A DNA stretch of 64,000 bases from Prorocentrum cordatum. Lineage: Eukaryota > Sar > Dinophyceae > Prorocentrales > Prorocentraceae. The stretch is taken from the NCBI GenBank assembly GCA_963575745.1, contig CAUYUJ010003015.1:16001-80000 (forward strand), in the 5' to 3' direction. Positions 1 to 12,218 of this stretch are shown here, piece after piece (positions within the stretch are counted from its first letter, which is position 1; every line of letters begins with the position of its first letter). The notes under the pieces were generated by a model. It had not been told where the DNA came from. It was given only the letters and a program-made list of their open reading frames with translations, and searched no databases. Made by a program: the position numbers and the translations under genes.

Positions 1-689
1 GCTGCAAAGGCCAGCGATTCGAGCCAATCGAATCGTCGGTTGTTTGCGGACGGCGATGTGGGCGACGGTAACGACGGTGATCACGATTTCGGGAAGCGAG
101 CTCCTGTGGGAGTCTGATGGCATTGGTTTTCGTCGATGAGTTCGTGGCCATATCGAGTTGTTGGTGGAGGCTCAAAACAGCATTGCCTTCTGGCACCGGG
201 CGCCGGTAATCGCGGCCAGCGTGGGCACTACGGTCGGTGAGAGGAACAGGGAGAAAAGAAAGAGGAGACGGAAGGATGAGGGAATGGATGAGCGGAGAGG
301 AAGGAGCATGATGTGCGAAGGAATATGAGGAGCTTGTTGACGGCTCTAAGAAGTGCAAATGGGGGTGGAAGTACGGTTGGACCCTCGTTTGCGGCAGTCT
401 TCGTTGGCCGAGGGGCAGTAATGGAATCATCGGTCCCGTCCAGTGCCAAAAGTCATTTCTTTGTGCAAGCTGACAGTTTGTCGGGCCCCCCCTCTGCCGC
501 ATGAACGGCACAGAACCTGGCGGGATTGCGGCTCAGGTAGTGAAGCTTGACCTGAAACCTTGGAATGTCGAACACATCTCATGACTGCCACTAATGCTGT
601 GAGGTCCGCGCGAATGTCTTCGATCAGAACGAGTCCTCGCGGCCTTCTGAGACGGCCCTCGGCTTGTCTGGAAGGCGCGGCGGGAGCGA
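1..689. other. No gene seen
   Basis: Only short frames on both strands. The one recognisable piece is the family C fragment at 601-626. Confidence 0.5.
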
Positions 690-699
690 TAGAGGGAAG

Positions 700-1345
700 G
701 AGGGAGGAAGACGGGGAGGCGAAGGGGGAGGAGGAGGGGGAGTGGGACGAGGAGCGGGAGAAGCAGGAGAACCAGTGTAAACCCAAGACTCATCAACGAT
801 GTTGGAGTACACCCTCCCTCGAAGCTCCCTCTTCATAGGCCCCTGCAACGGTTCATGTCCACTGAGGGAACTGCCTCATTGGAAGACAACCCATTGAAGA
901 CCTTGAAGCTTGCCCAAACATTGTTCTCGGGATTCCAACGCCAACCTGACTGTTGCGTCTGGACGATCCTGATTCGTGCCAGAACGCCATTCCTGGGACT
1001 TCGACACCGCGAATCAACGTAATTCTTGCGTCCTCATAATCCTGACTCCTTCCAAACCACCGTCTGTGGTACGCTGACCATGGAGATCCGTGAAACCCTA
1101 GCGAATGTTTGAAACGATTGTACGCGGCGCCAAGGCGACATACACATTTAGAACACGCCCCACCCTCAATCCGTGAAGCTCGTGCAGCTGTTTTAAGCGA
1201 ATGTGCGCGGCGCTAGAGCGAGAGCCACACTTTGAAAAACGGGCCGCCCTCAACCTGTGAACATCTTGCGAATTGTGAAAACGGACGTGCGCGGCGCGAC
1301 GGCGAGAGCCACAGTTTGAAAACAACCCGCCCTCCATATGAGAAG
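700..1345 (+). repeat. Compound repeat CR, copy 1
   Basis: The parts in order are a GGA-rich tract (about 690-770), a unique core (770-1085, starting ccagtgtaaacccaagac), and about three to four tandem monomers of 80-90 bp (1090-1345) with the motif gcgcggcgc..agcgagagccaca. The same order is seen at 12219-12990 (inverted) and 28200-30005. Confidence 0.7.
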
Positions 1346-1479
1346 CTGCTGTCTTTTTTACGCTCCAGGGTCAGAAATGGCGAGAAAGTTTCAGGGGCGC
1401 GCCCTAAAAACTGGCAGCGGGGTGCGACAGGGAACGGTTCTGTATACGGAAAAGGAATGGCGATGGAGGGGGGGTAGTA

Positions 1480-1618
1480 GGAGCAGGAGCAGGAGGAGGA
1501 GGAGGAGGAGGAAGAGGAGGAGGAAAAGGAGGAGAAGGAGGATGAGGAGGAAGGAGGAGGAGGAGGAGGAGGAGGAGGAGGAAGAGGAGGAGGAGGAGGA
1601 GGAGGAGGAGGAGGCGGA
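1480..1618 (+). repeat. GGA microsatellite
   Basis: Near-perfect GGA/AGG, ending in gaggcggagcgc. Confidence 0.9.
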
Positions 1619-2031
1619 GCGCTCTCGCTTCCCCACTCGACTCGAGCCTCTCGGCTCGCGGAGGGAGCAGAGTGAGGAGAAGCATGAAAAAGGTTTGGAC
1701 GATCCTCGTGAAGAGGGCACGGTCAGTTGGCGGTTCTTGGCGCAGGCCCTGCTTCGCCGCCCCGCGGAGCGGAGCGACACGGTATCAGCTCGCAGGGCCT
1801 AGCGTGCCTCTGGGGCCGCTGCCGCGACACGCCAAGGAAACGTTTCTGACCGCATGCTCCGCCGTGCTGTGCTCGCGCCTCAGCAGATCAGGGTGGTCAC
1901 GGCGACAATGTGTTGAGTGAGATTGTGCGCGGGGAACGGAAAAAGCAGAGGACTCGTCGCCTCAGGTGCTTGGCGATGGCGCTGGAGGAGAAGCCGAAGT
2001 TGGGGCCTGGCTCCATCAGGCGTGCAATCAG
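1619..2031. other. No gene seen
   Basis: GC-rich unique-looking sequence between two GGA tracts. Short frames only. Confidence 0.5.
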
Positions 2032-2292
2032 GAGTAGGAACAGGAGGGGAGGAGGATGCGGAGGGGCAGGAGGGGGTGAAGGAGGAGGAGGAGGAGAATG
2101 AGGAGGAGCAGGAGTAGGATGATGGGGACGGAAGGAGACAAGACAGGAGGTAGGAGGCGATGGAAGGATGTGGGATGAGGGGCGAGAAGGATGCTGGTGA
2201 TGATGAGGAAATCAGGATGAGGATGACCATGCAGAGGAAGAGGTGGATAAGGAGGAGGAGGAGGAGGAAAAGGAAGAGGAAGAGGAGGCAAA
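2032..2292 (+). repeat. GA-rich imperfect GGA tract
   Basis: Interrupted aggaggag runs at 2032-2120 and 2200-2292. Confidence 0.7.
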
Positions 2293-3333
2293 CCCACCCG
2301 CATCTGCCATGCTGTAAAGGTGGGCGGAGGGAAGGGAGGGACAAGGGGGTAAAGGGGTGGAGAGGGGGACCTGCGAGTGGTGCTCGGGTGATGGTCTGGC
2401 CGCAGCACTCGAAATGCCAGGGCGCCGTCCCTGCACTGGCGCGCCGTGGTCACCCGCCCCTGGCGGACAGAGTGGCGTAGCCCTGGTGCGCGCTCCCATC
2501 CTCAGGCGTCGTCCGTCCCTCAACCTCAACCTCCTGTAAGCACTTTAAGCATAATAGGAGCAACGATGGGAATAACAATTCGACCTGCACCCTCCCCGAG
2601 ATGCAGGCGGCGCATTTGCTGCACGCCGGGCGTTCTCGCCCGGCTTCGGGGCCCAGGACCCTCGCGGATCGACCCGGCCTGCGAGAGATGTAGATGCCGC
2701 GGAAAGATGGGGGCCCAGGGCTCAGGTGGCGGTCTCGGACGATGCCTCGACTATGTCGCGACGTCGGGTCTCCGGGCTCCGCACGCTTTGCGCGGCAGAT
2801 GCCGCGCAGCGGCGGGCGCCGCCGCGGACGTGGCGGCGGCGGCCTCGCCGGCGGCCGCGGCCGCGCCGCCGCGCGGAAAGTTCTGGAGCCGGAGGCCGGG
2901 GGGCTTCGAGAAAGAACACGGAGGCGGCCAGCTGGTTGGACGTTCTCGGCCCCGGGAGGCCTCTGCTCCAGGCCCGCCGTCACGGAGCTGGGCGCGGTTG
3001 AAGAGCTTCCGTTCGGCCCAGGGAGTCTTTCAGCTTAGGGTCTGATATGATGTAGTAGGACTCAGTGGTTGCTCGAGTGGCATTCAGTGGGATGCGTGTA
3101 GTAGGTGCTTCGTGGGAGTTGGTCGGGTCGCAGGTGAGATTCAGCGGGAGGTTGTGGGGCCCACGAAATCTCACTAGCCAGGCGCCCGTGCGACGACGTG
3201 CAGCTCCCATGCCTGGCCACCTGACGGGGTAAGACCTGGCCCGACGATGGGGGCCCAGAGGTCTGTGTGCTCGTGCCCGCCGAGGCCCGCCGGGCCTCCG
3301 CCTCCCTCCAGGAAGGAACGTGGCGTAGGCTCC
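2293..3333. other. GC-rich stretch without recognised gene
   Basis: Several overlapping open frames on both strands (up to 199 codons), Arg/Ala/Pro-rich, with none resembling a known protein. GC bias alone explains them. Confidence 0.45.
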
Positions 3334-3484
3334 AACGTTCGGAGCTCTGCACGGATTTTTCTCGGATCGGCGCTGGGCTCCCTCTCTCCGGTGCGCGGAG
3401 CGCGTCAGGGGCGGCGCCGGAGGCGTCGCCACGGGGTCCCAGCGCTGATCCAAGGAATCCGCGCGGAGCTCCGAACATTTATGT
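3334..3484. mobile_element. MITE-like family C, copy 1
   Basis: The left end aacgttcggagctctgcacg pairs with the right end ccgcgcggagctccgaacat; gatcggcgctggg pairs with cccagcgctgatc. The element is about 150 bp. Confidence 0.72.
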
Positions 3485-3493
3485 CCATGCCTC

Positions 3494-3679
3494 GGTATCG
3501 TTTAACCGATCCCCATCCCCACCCCCATCCCCTTCGAGACCCCCACCAAATTACCCCCCAGTTGGGGATACACCCCTCGAATCCCGGCGGGAACGGCCTG
3601 TATCCCCATCTGGGGGGGCAAATCGGCCAGTGGGGCCCAGGCCACGCCGCTGGGGATGGGGATCGGTTCAACGATACTC
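3494..3679. mobile_element. MITE-like family D, copy 1
   Basis: The left end ggtatcgtttaaccgatccc and right end gggatcggttcaacgatact pair over about 28 bp. The inner cagttggggatacacccctc faces cctgtatccccatctggggg. It lies ten bases after a family C element. Confidence 0.7.
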
Positions 3680-4435
3680 AATGCCGCCTCTTCTTCCTCG
3701 ACACATTGTTGTTCATTCCTAATTTTTCCAGTGCTTTGATTTTTGTTGGGGGCCAAGATCCTTTCACTTCTGATTCTTCGGTCCTCGGCCTGTTTCCTGG
3801 CCACCAGGGGGCCAGGAATAGTTAGAGACGAGCACGATTAGAACTGAGCACGATTAGAACCGATCGACGTGTACAGGCGGCCCGGATTAGTAGGTGGACC
3901 CTGCCAGATCAAGGGTACCCTCCTGTCCTGTGTCCTGCGACCCATGCCTCCTGCATCTCTGTGGCAACGTGGCCCTCGGGGAAGGGTCTTGTGCCCTCTC
4001 GCGTGTCCTCTCCAATCAGGTCCGCCGTGTACAGTCGGGGCCCTGAAGAAGGAACCCTGTTCGTTGGGAAGGGGCTCGGTGTTCCTTGATTGTTTTACAG
4101 TTTGCCCTGGGTTTTTCTTAGGTTTTCAATGGAAGTCGAAGTTGAACTTCTGGAGAAAAGGGGCCTCGTTCCTTATTTAGGGTTCCTTTGGTCAACGCCC
4201 CGACTGTACTTCTGCGGTGCCACGTCGAGGCAGCCCGTGCCCCGGTGGGGCTCACGCCTCCCCCGCTCACAGCCCGGCGCGGCGTTCGGCCTCGTATCGC
4301 CGCGGGGGGGCACGCCGCGGGCCGTGTGCCCCCGGGGCGTTTCGGGCGAGCCGCGCCGTGGACTCGGCGTGGCCCTCCTCCCCCTGCGCTGCTCCCTTCT
4401 CCCTCGGCCCGTCCCTCCTCGCTCCTCCTCCCCTC
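3680..4435. other. No gene seen
   Basis: Contains a short duplication, gagcacgattagaac (3831 and 3847). Nothing else recognised. Confidence 0.45.
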
Positions 4436-4760
4436 TTCCTCCTCGTCCTCCTCCTCCTCCTCCTCCTCCTGCTCACTCACACTCAGACTCCTGCACGTTC
4501 AGCCTCTCGTCGCACTCAGGCTCGCTCACACCCAGACCCACTCACTCGGACTCATACTCAGACTCACTCGCACTCAGACGCACTCACACTCAGACTCTCT
4601 CACACTCAGACGCGCTCACTTTCGGAATCACCCAAACCAGATTCGCTCTCACTCAGACTCCATCTCATTCAGACCCACTCACACTCATACGCAGTAGTAT
4701 TCAGACTCACTCAGAATTACTCGCATTCAGACTTGCGACGCGCTCGCTTTCAGAAGCGCA
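4436..4760 (+). repeat. CCT tract followed by a CTCACACTCAGA-type minisatellite
   Basis: (CCT)n at 4436-4475, then imperfect cactcagactcactcaga units to about 4760. Confidence 0.8.
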
Positions 4761-4763
4761 GAT

Positions 4764-5100
4764 TGTGAGAATGTCTCCAGCGAGGCTGTGGTTTCTGCAC
4801 CCCGAAAGGGGAGTCGTTTCAGCACTCCCAAGGGGGAGCCGCCAGGGTGTAAGACACTCGCCCAGTCGCGCCCAGATGGTGGGGATGTCTCCAGCGGTGT
4901 CTGTCTGGTGGCCTGGACTCGTGTGCTGCTGGAGCAGACTGTGAGGATGTCTTGGGCGAGGCGCAGGCTTCGGCACTCCCAAATGGGGGAGCCGTGAGAG
5001 GGGGCGCGACGCTCGCCCGGTGGCGCCCTGGTTGCGGGGGATGTCTCGGGCGGCTTGCCTGTTTGGTGACTCGGACTTGTGGTGTGCTGTCAGAGACGAT
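4764..5100 (+). repeat. Direct repeat, about 1.9 copies of 172 bp
   Basis: agattgtgagaatgtctcca (4764) recurs as agactgtgaggatgtcttgg (4936), with cggcactcccaaatggggga and cgcccggtggcgccctggtt-like text following in both. Confidence 0.65.
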
Positions 5101-5504
5101 TGGCAGGCGAGCGCAAACGAATAATTATTGTTAGCGTTCTTCTTCTTCAGAGGTCTTCTGCGTCGATCCGCTCTCTCTGCCTGCTTGTTGTTGGATGGAT
5201 CGTGCTGCGTTTCCAGCTTGCCTGGGCGTCCTTCCTTGAAGCTCAGACTTCCGCCGTCGATTTTCATTCTGCAAATGAGAGGGAGGGGGGAAACACCCGC
5301 GCGAGTGGAGAACCGGCTCGGGGCGATCTGGCCCGAAGGCGTTTCGAAGTGAACCCACAGCTGAAGCCGAAGCGACAGCTGCAGTGCACAGAAAAGGACA
5401 GAGCACACCCCGGGGTCCCAGTTCGTCGCACCGTGTTGAGAGGTGCTGCAGCCTCCCCTGAGCCGCAGACGAGAAGAATTCTGCGACGACGATGTCTATA
5501 CGGT

Positions 5505-5670
5505 GGGTGCGTTCGTCAAGGAACGTGCCCAGGAGGCTTCAGACCCTGGAGGGCTCCTTAATTGATGAGGGCGGCGGTGATGTCCATGGCTGAGCCCCGA
5601 TTGGAGTTCCAGCGGCCTCCAGACCCCTGGCTGATCGAAGGCTTCCTTCTCCAATGCCCCCACCGTGCGA
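5505..5670 (+). repeat. Dispersed repeat J, copy 1
   Basis: Shared text is aggaggcttcagaccctgga, gagggcggcggtgatgtcca and gttccagcggcctccagacc. Other copies are at 7128-7250 and 31105-31262, all in the same orientation. Function unknown. Confidence 0.65.
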
Positions 5671-5850
5671 TGCTCACTGCCCCTGGCGATCACGAGCGAG
5701 GCGCACGGCCCCCGGCCAGTCCCATCCTGGATCCGGGAGCGGTGTGGACGCCTCCCCGGCCAAGCCGGGGGGGCGCATACGCCGCTCCTGGTCCCGGGAT
5801 GGGCCTGGCCAGGGGCAGTGGATTTGGATACATCTCGTCGCCCTGGAAAA

Positions 5851-5990
5851 AGGAGGAGGAGGAGGAGGAGGAGGAGGAGGAGGAGAGGAGGAGGAGGAGG
5901 AGGAGGAGGAGGAGGAGGAGGAGGAGAGAGGAGGAGGAGGAGGAGGAGGAGGAGGAGGAGGAGAGGAGGAGGAGGAGGAGGAGGAGGAGA
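5851..5990 (+). repeat. GGA microsatellite
   Basis: Almost pure GGA, 140 bp. Confidence 0.92.
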
Positions 5991-6120
5991 GGGCAGCCTC
6001 AACCAGGGATGCCCCATCTCAAGAGGCCGTGCAGAGCTGACGGTACCGACCGCTCGCTGGCAGGTCACGCGCACGTGGCGGCGCTAGTGGCAGCATGACC
6101 CTGTTAGCGCCAGGCCACGT

Positions 6121-6292
6121 GCGAGGAGTAGGAGTAGGAGGAGGAGGAGGAGGAGGAGGAGGAGGAGGAGGAGGAGGAGGAGGAGGAAGATAAGGAGGAG
6201 GAGGAGGGGCAGAAGGAAGAGGCGGAGGAGGAGGAGGAGGAGGAGGATGAGGAGGAGGAGGAGGAGGAGGAGGAGGAGGAGGAGGAGGGGCT
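6121..6292 (+). repeat. GGA microsatellite
   Basis: Almost pure GGA, 170 bp, 130 bp after the previous tract. Confidence 0.92.
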
Positions 6293-6404
6293 TGAGCAGG
6301 AATCGCATGGGAGCGTAAAAGCTCAGTTGTGCCACGCCGCCGAGGTGCTACGAGCGGGCCCTGGGCTTCCTGGACAACAGAGGCCGACTGTCGCGAATTC
6401 TGCC

Positions 6405-6655
6405 CTCGCTCCTATCTCTACGTCGCGCCGCTTCTGTCTGTGCTCTCTCCATCTATCCGTCTCTCTGTCTCTCTGTGTACTCTGTGTCTCTGGCTGGGTC
6501 TCTGCTTCTGTCCCTGTCTCTGTGCATGTTTTTTTTTTTTCTCTCTCTCTCTCTCTCGCTCTGTCTCTCTCTCTCTCTCTGTTTCTCTTTCTCTCTCTTT
6601 CTGCCTCTGTCTCTGTCGCTGTCTCTGTATCTGTTTCTCTTTCTCTGTATTTTGA
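6405..6655 (+). repeat. CT-rich polypyrimidine tract
   Basis: tctctctgtctctctg-type text with a T10 run near 6530. Confidence 0.85.
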
Positions 6656-6659
6656 GCCA

Positions 6660-6880
6660 GCTAGGGGTCCGAGGTGGCCCAGCATTCGTTCTGGCAAGCA
6701 GGAAGGGGGGGCGAGATTCGAGGTTCTGGGTCCGAGAATGTTCCTTGGCTTTGCGGTCTCTGGGGGCCGTTTTCGGGCCAGTCCGCCGGGAACGATTTTG
6801 AGCGGAGCTGCCCTCACCCCTTCTTCCTGACCGATCTTCTCGGCGCCCCTCCAGCTCAGACCCCCCAGCCGCCTCATGTC
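6660..6880 (+). repeat. Dispersed repeat K, copy 1
   Basis: Shared text is ggtccgaggtggcccagcat, ttcgaggttctgggtccgag, tctctgggggccgttttcgg and attttgagcggagctgccct. Longer copies are at 52599-52875 and 53845-54060. Short core-only relatives (ttttcggcctgcaggggccg) occur near 15000, 19115 and 34798. Confidence 0.68.
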
Positions 6881-7127
6881 TCCCGAGTTGGCCTCGACAG
6901 CGCCGTGGCTGGACGGTCTCCTGCCGCGGAGCCCGAACACATCAGAAAGCACGACGCGATGGGGGCTGGGGCAGCTTGAGAGCCTGGCAGTTGGACGCAG
7001 GTTGCACACTGCAGCGCGCGCCCCGGGCTTGCCGCCACGCCTCCAATGCCGGTGCGCGCTTCTTTCGGGCGAGCCTGGGTCGCAGCACTGGCGCCTCGCT
7101 CGTCATGGTCTGAGCGTCCCGCCTGCG

Positions 7128-7250
7128 GTGGGGGTATTGGTCAAGGAGTGTGCCCTGCAGGATGTCTGACCTGATGAAGGCGGCGGTGATACCCATGGCC
7201 AGTCCGCGATGGAAGCTCCACGGGCGGTCCTTGGCTTTCTTATCCAACGG
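7128..7250 (+). repeat. Dispersed repeat J, copy 2
   Basis: It shares gatgaaggcggcggtgatac and ccatggccagtccgcgatgg with copies 1 and 3, more diverged. It lies 20 bp upstream of a family E element. Confidence 0.55.
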
Positions 7251-7268
7251 TTCGGGCGCAACGATCGC

Positions 7269-7467
7269 AGGCCTAGAGGTTGACACGAACACCAATATCG
7301 GCAGTGTGCCTCCACCGAGGGAAGAAGATCCCGATCTCGATGATCGTGGTAATATTCTGGCTGCCAACGCGACCGACATGTTACCACCAACGCCGAAGTC
7401 TAGGATCATCTTCCCCTTGTGGTGGCAACCCCCTGTGTTGGTGTTGGTGCCCATTTCCAGGCCTCCA
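7269..7467. mobile_element. MITE-like family E, copy 1
   Basis: About 198 bp starts aggcctagaggttgacacga and ends gtgcccatttccaggcctcc. Each half is an imperfect reverse complement of the other (caccaacaccaat / gtgttggtgttggtg). It is about 85% like copy 2. Confidence 0.8.
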
Positions 7468-7469
7468 AA

Positions 7470-8080
7470 ACGAAAGGTGTGTGTGTGTGCTCATGGGGGG
7501 CGCATCCACCCCCAATCGCCCATGGATCGACGTGCGGATTTGCCATCGGGGGCGTATTGCTGACCTATCGGCGATGCAGCGCCGATGTCGCTTCGATGCC
7601 CCCCCCCCCCGGAACCACTACCCCCCTCAACCTTGCCCCTCAATGGTTCCCAATGCCCTCGCCTCAGTTCCATTCACTCTCCAGGGCCGCCCTCCTCCCG
7701 CACTTCCTTCTAGGTTCAAATCCGCCAGATCGCAACCTGTCTGCACGCCAGTCGTTGGAAGTAGGTCTTCTTGGATTCCCAGACCACAATCCAGTTCAAG
7801 CGCCGTCCTACTTCCAGAATCGCTCCGCTTTTGTGGCTTTCTGTGATTCTCTGGCAGGGCCTGAGCCCACTCTGCTGTGTCCGCTTCCCTTCTGCATTTT
7901 TAAAACCAAAAAACAACAACTTCTTCCGACCGACCTGTAGGCCTGCCCGCGCGGAGCGAGTGCCCGCGTTGCGACAACAACTTTTTACGCCATCGGCGAC
8001 GCAGACGTGCTGCTCCAGCGGGTGGCGATCGGGGCGACCGCTACGCGAATTGGCCGGTGTGCCAGAGGGGGGAACTAGAT
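7470..8080. other. No gene seen
   Basis: Moderate GC, short overlapping frames, no family resemblance and no repeat recognised. Confidence 0.4.
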
Positions 8081-8208
8081 TCAAGTCGGGCTTGTTTCTC
8101 TACAGGAGGAATATTGAAAAATGGCAGACAAATCGTCAGGGGACAAAAAAAAGCAAGGAAAACAAATTAAGACATTTTTTTCTGTAGGGGGACATGCCCG
8201 ACCTAAAA
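8081..8208. mobile_element. Hairpin MITE-like family A, copy 1
   Basis: The left arm tcaagtcgggcttgtttctc then tacaggaggaata is mirrored by the right arm tctgtagggggacatgcccg then acctaaaa. The A-rich middle has no coding content. Other copies are at 38433, 45846 and 46644. Confidence 0.7.
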
Positions 8209-10099
8209 GTAGCAGACAGGGCGGCACCCAGGCGCGGAAGAATTCCATGCTGAGTGCGCCGGCGCGGCCAGCAGCGGCAGCGGGGGCCGTGGCAGCAGCT
8301 GGGCCGCTGCGTCGGTGCACCCACGGGCGCAGCCGCCGCGACCAAAGCATGTCCCCCTTTCGCCTCCGTGCCGTGGGCGGCCCGCGCCCGTGCACGGCCG
8401 TCGGCTTCGTCTGCTCGTGGCCGCCAGCCCCAGCCGCGACGGCGTCAGCTCCTCGTCGGGCGATGCGCGTCGCACGCGCGCGAACTCGCTTGTTCGCGAT
8501 TTGCCCTTCATTTGCTCCTCCCTCCTTCCTCCCTATCGTTGTTATCGTCGCGCTGTTTGTAGTTGAGTCGAAGACCTTGGGTCCCCGTGTTCTTTCGTGC
8601 ACCACGTGCACCTCTTACCTTTTTACTTCCTTCCCCTTCCTCCCCCTGTTCGAGGATTGTCCTCCTTCCCTTTTTATTTCCCAGGATTTCATCTGTTTTG
8701 TGTGTTCTTTCCCACGGTTGTCGGCCCTTCCCTCCTTCAGCCCCCTCGTTTCTTTATCTCCGAGGGTGCCAGAGCCGCCAGGAAGAGGCCCGCAATAGGT
8801 ACGCTCGGGGGTGGTCGCACACATGGACCGGCTTGTCTTGGGCCACCCTTCGCGAGGAGACCTCCTCTCCCACGAGGAGCAGCACCATCCCGGCCCCTTT
8901 TGAGGGTGCTCGCGCAGTGGGAGCAGGCCATCCTGGAGCACCGCTCGCGAGGGTGAGGATCCCCAGCCCCAAGAAGAGAGTCCAGGCAAACCCGCAGCTC
9001 CTGGCACCGCACAGGGTCGCGACGATCGGTTGCTTTATATGTCTTCGGCCTCTGGAGGCCGCTCTCCTCGGCGGCGAGCCCAGGGGGGAAGTGCGAAGAG
9101 GAGATTCCTTGGAGCCAGGCGATCGCAAACATGGATCAAGGGGGCGTGGATTAGCGACGGGTCTCGTTTCCAGGGGAAATCGCGGATTTCCGCCGCCGAG
9201 CGAGGCGGAACTGGCCGTATTTTGGGGAGGACACCTCCCCCGACCCATGGATTTGGCGACCGCGCGCCACATGCATGGGATCGCTAATCCATGTTTGCCC
9301 GCCCCCGACGGAAGCTTCCGCGCCTTCCGAGATGCCTTGCAAGCCGTCCTCCGAGGGCGCAGACGGCTCCTCCGCAGACACGGGTGGCTTCTGGAAGCCC
9401 CGGCGCCTCCTGAGAAGGCGTGCCCCCTCCTCGCTTCTCCCCTGGTCTCGGCGCCGATGTCCCGCCCCAGGGGTCATCCACACACGGATCGGGATGAAAA
9501 ACGGGTCCCCCCCAGGGGGCCCGCGTCGCGAACAGCCTGCGCCGCCGGAGGAGGGCTCAAGCAGACTCCCGGTGAAGGCGTTCGCAGACTGGGGCCGGGG
9601 CGTTCTGGGCCGCTCGTCGCGAAGGCTCCCACTGTTCTCCAGAGGAGGCCCCAGCCAGGCGCCAGCGAGGGCGTTCGCATGCTGGGACTGGGCTGCCCGG
9701 CAACGCCTCGGCAGAACTCCTTCCGTCCTGCGGAGTCCCATCTCGGCTTCACTCGGTGCAGCTCAGCGGCCAGAGGGAACGACGCACCGAGGTGCTCCGC
9801 GTGGATGTTTTCCCGTGGAGCTCCTGGATCCCCAGAAGCCCCTGAGAACCCGAGGGCCTGTTTAACATGTTATGGCAGTGGGAATCTCTCAGAGTCCCCG
9901 AGATTCCCCTGAGTGCCACATGACCTCCTCAATTGGGGCAGGCCCCCCCCCCAGAACCCTCCAGGAACCCTTCGAACCTTCACCCCCTGCGAGGGGCGAT
10001 GGTGTGGATTGAATGAAAGAGGATAATGCGATGTCCACTGCAGCTGGGGATGATGCAGAGCCGATCTTGCTCGAAGGCTAAACGGCAGCGCTGCAGGAG
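8209..10099. other. GC-rich stretch without recognised gene
   Basis: A 449-codon open frame (8563-9912) overlaps open frames on both strands, runs through family B fragments and has no recognisable domain. I judge it non-coding. Confidence 0.45.
9068..9460. mobile_element. Family B-related fragments
   Basis: A left-end-like tcggcggcgagcccaggggg is at 9068. Interior-like text (cgcctcctgagaaggcgtgc, cctcctcgcttctcccc) is at about 9330-9460. Either one copy was split by an insertion or these are two fragments. Similar interior-only fragments lie at 37420-37560 and 45505-45600. Confidence 0.4.
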
Positions 10100-10149
10100 T
10101 GAGGAGGAGGAGGAGGAGGAGGAGGAGGAGGAGGAGGAGGAGGAGGAGG
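10100..10149 (+). repeat. GGA microsatellite
   Basis: Near-perfect GGA, about 50 bp, 160 bp before the GAC arm. Confidence 0.88.
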
Positions 10150-10312
10150 CACGATAGGATGCGCGTGTCATCGGCTGCTGTCTGCTGCTTGTCTGCCGCC
10201 TGTGTGCCAAGCGCTCCCCTCCTCTCTGCTCCGTCCTCCCTCCTTCCGTCTCCCTCCCTTCCTCCCTCCCCCCCTCTCTCCTCCCTTCCTCTCTCCCTCT
10301 CTGCCCCCCCCC

Positions 10313-11105
<793 letters not shown>

Positions 11106-11634
11106 CGCCGCTTTTCCCAGCTCTCCGACGCCCTGACTTTGCACGCGCGGGCCCCAGAGCCCTCGACCCTTCGCATGTCCGCCGCAGCGCGGCAGAGGCA
11201 GTCCGCACGCGCGCTCTCCTGGGCCAGGCAGTGGCAGGCAGCAGCTGTCCCGCGGCAAGAGGGGGAGACGAGGGCGGAGCGCGGCCGCGGAGGGAGGACG
11301 AGGAGGGAGGGCACTCCAGCGCGAAGGACTTCGGCTGGAGTGGCCGAGCGGCCAGCCTGTGCTGACGCTGCCTGGCAGTGGACGCGGGGCGGCATCGCGG
11401 CCACGCCTCTCGACCCTTCGCAGGTGCATGTTTTTTTTGACTTTCTCGGTCGGGGTTGTGCCGCTGACGGCTCTGCTCCCGAGAACGGCCCCCAGGGGCC
11501 GAGAGAGACCAGGAAGAGAAACGCTCGCGGTGTTCTCTTCGGGCCGTCGGAGGTTTGGGTGACCACGCCCGTGCACCGCCCATGCACCGCCGCCACGCCT
11601 TGCCAGGGCCATCCTGGGCTCCAGCATGGTTTGC

Positions 11635-11836
11635 TCGGCGGCGAGCGAGGGGGGGAAGTGAGAAGGATAATCCCCCCTCAGAATGCGGCGGGGGTTATGA
11701 GAAGCCCTCGCGCCTGCTGAGAGTTTTTTTCGCGTCTCCGGGGAAGGCCCAGAAGACTTCTCAGAAGGCCAGGGGACTCCCGAACCTTCTGAGAGGGCCT
11801 TCCCCTTCTCGCTTCCCCCCCCTCGCTCGCCGCCGA
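11635..11836. mobile_element. MITE-like family B, copy 1
   Basis: The terminal inverted repeats are tcggcggcgagcgagggggg at the left and cccccctcgctcgccgccga at the right, with further pairing inward (aagtgagaagg / ccttctcgctt). The element is 202 bp. The interior has repeated gaaggc/gccttc palindromes. No target duplication is obvious. Confidence 0.8.
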
Positions 11837-12218
11837 CTTCTATAGCCTTGTCCAGTCTCGGCCAGGAGGGTAAACGCCATGCCGGGGCTCACGGTGGCCC
11901 TTGCCAGACAGGGCGGTGGTGCACGGCTGCGATCTGCGTGCGCCTCTCCGGTGCGGCCCCCCCGCCGCGTCCAGGTCTGCCTCCGGTCCAGGCGGCTCGA
12001 GGAGGCGCTGAGGTGGCTCTCGGAGTGCGCCAGCGGCTGCTCCAAGGCGACGGGGGGGCCGCGCAGCTCCGCACCGCGTCCTCTCCTTCCTCCTCCTGCT
12101 CCTCTTCCTCCATTCCTTTTCCTAAGAATAAACTTCGCACCCCGAGGCCGTGGGCTGGGCGTTTCGCCGCAGACTTTCTCACCAGTGATGACCCTGAAGC
12201 TGAAGCATTGGCAACAGC

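Noticed and set aside
8563-9912. 449-codon + strand frame
   Set aside because: Overlapped by long frames on both strands, passes through family B fragments, and shows no domain or helix/strand pattern I recognise.
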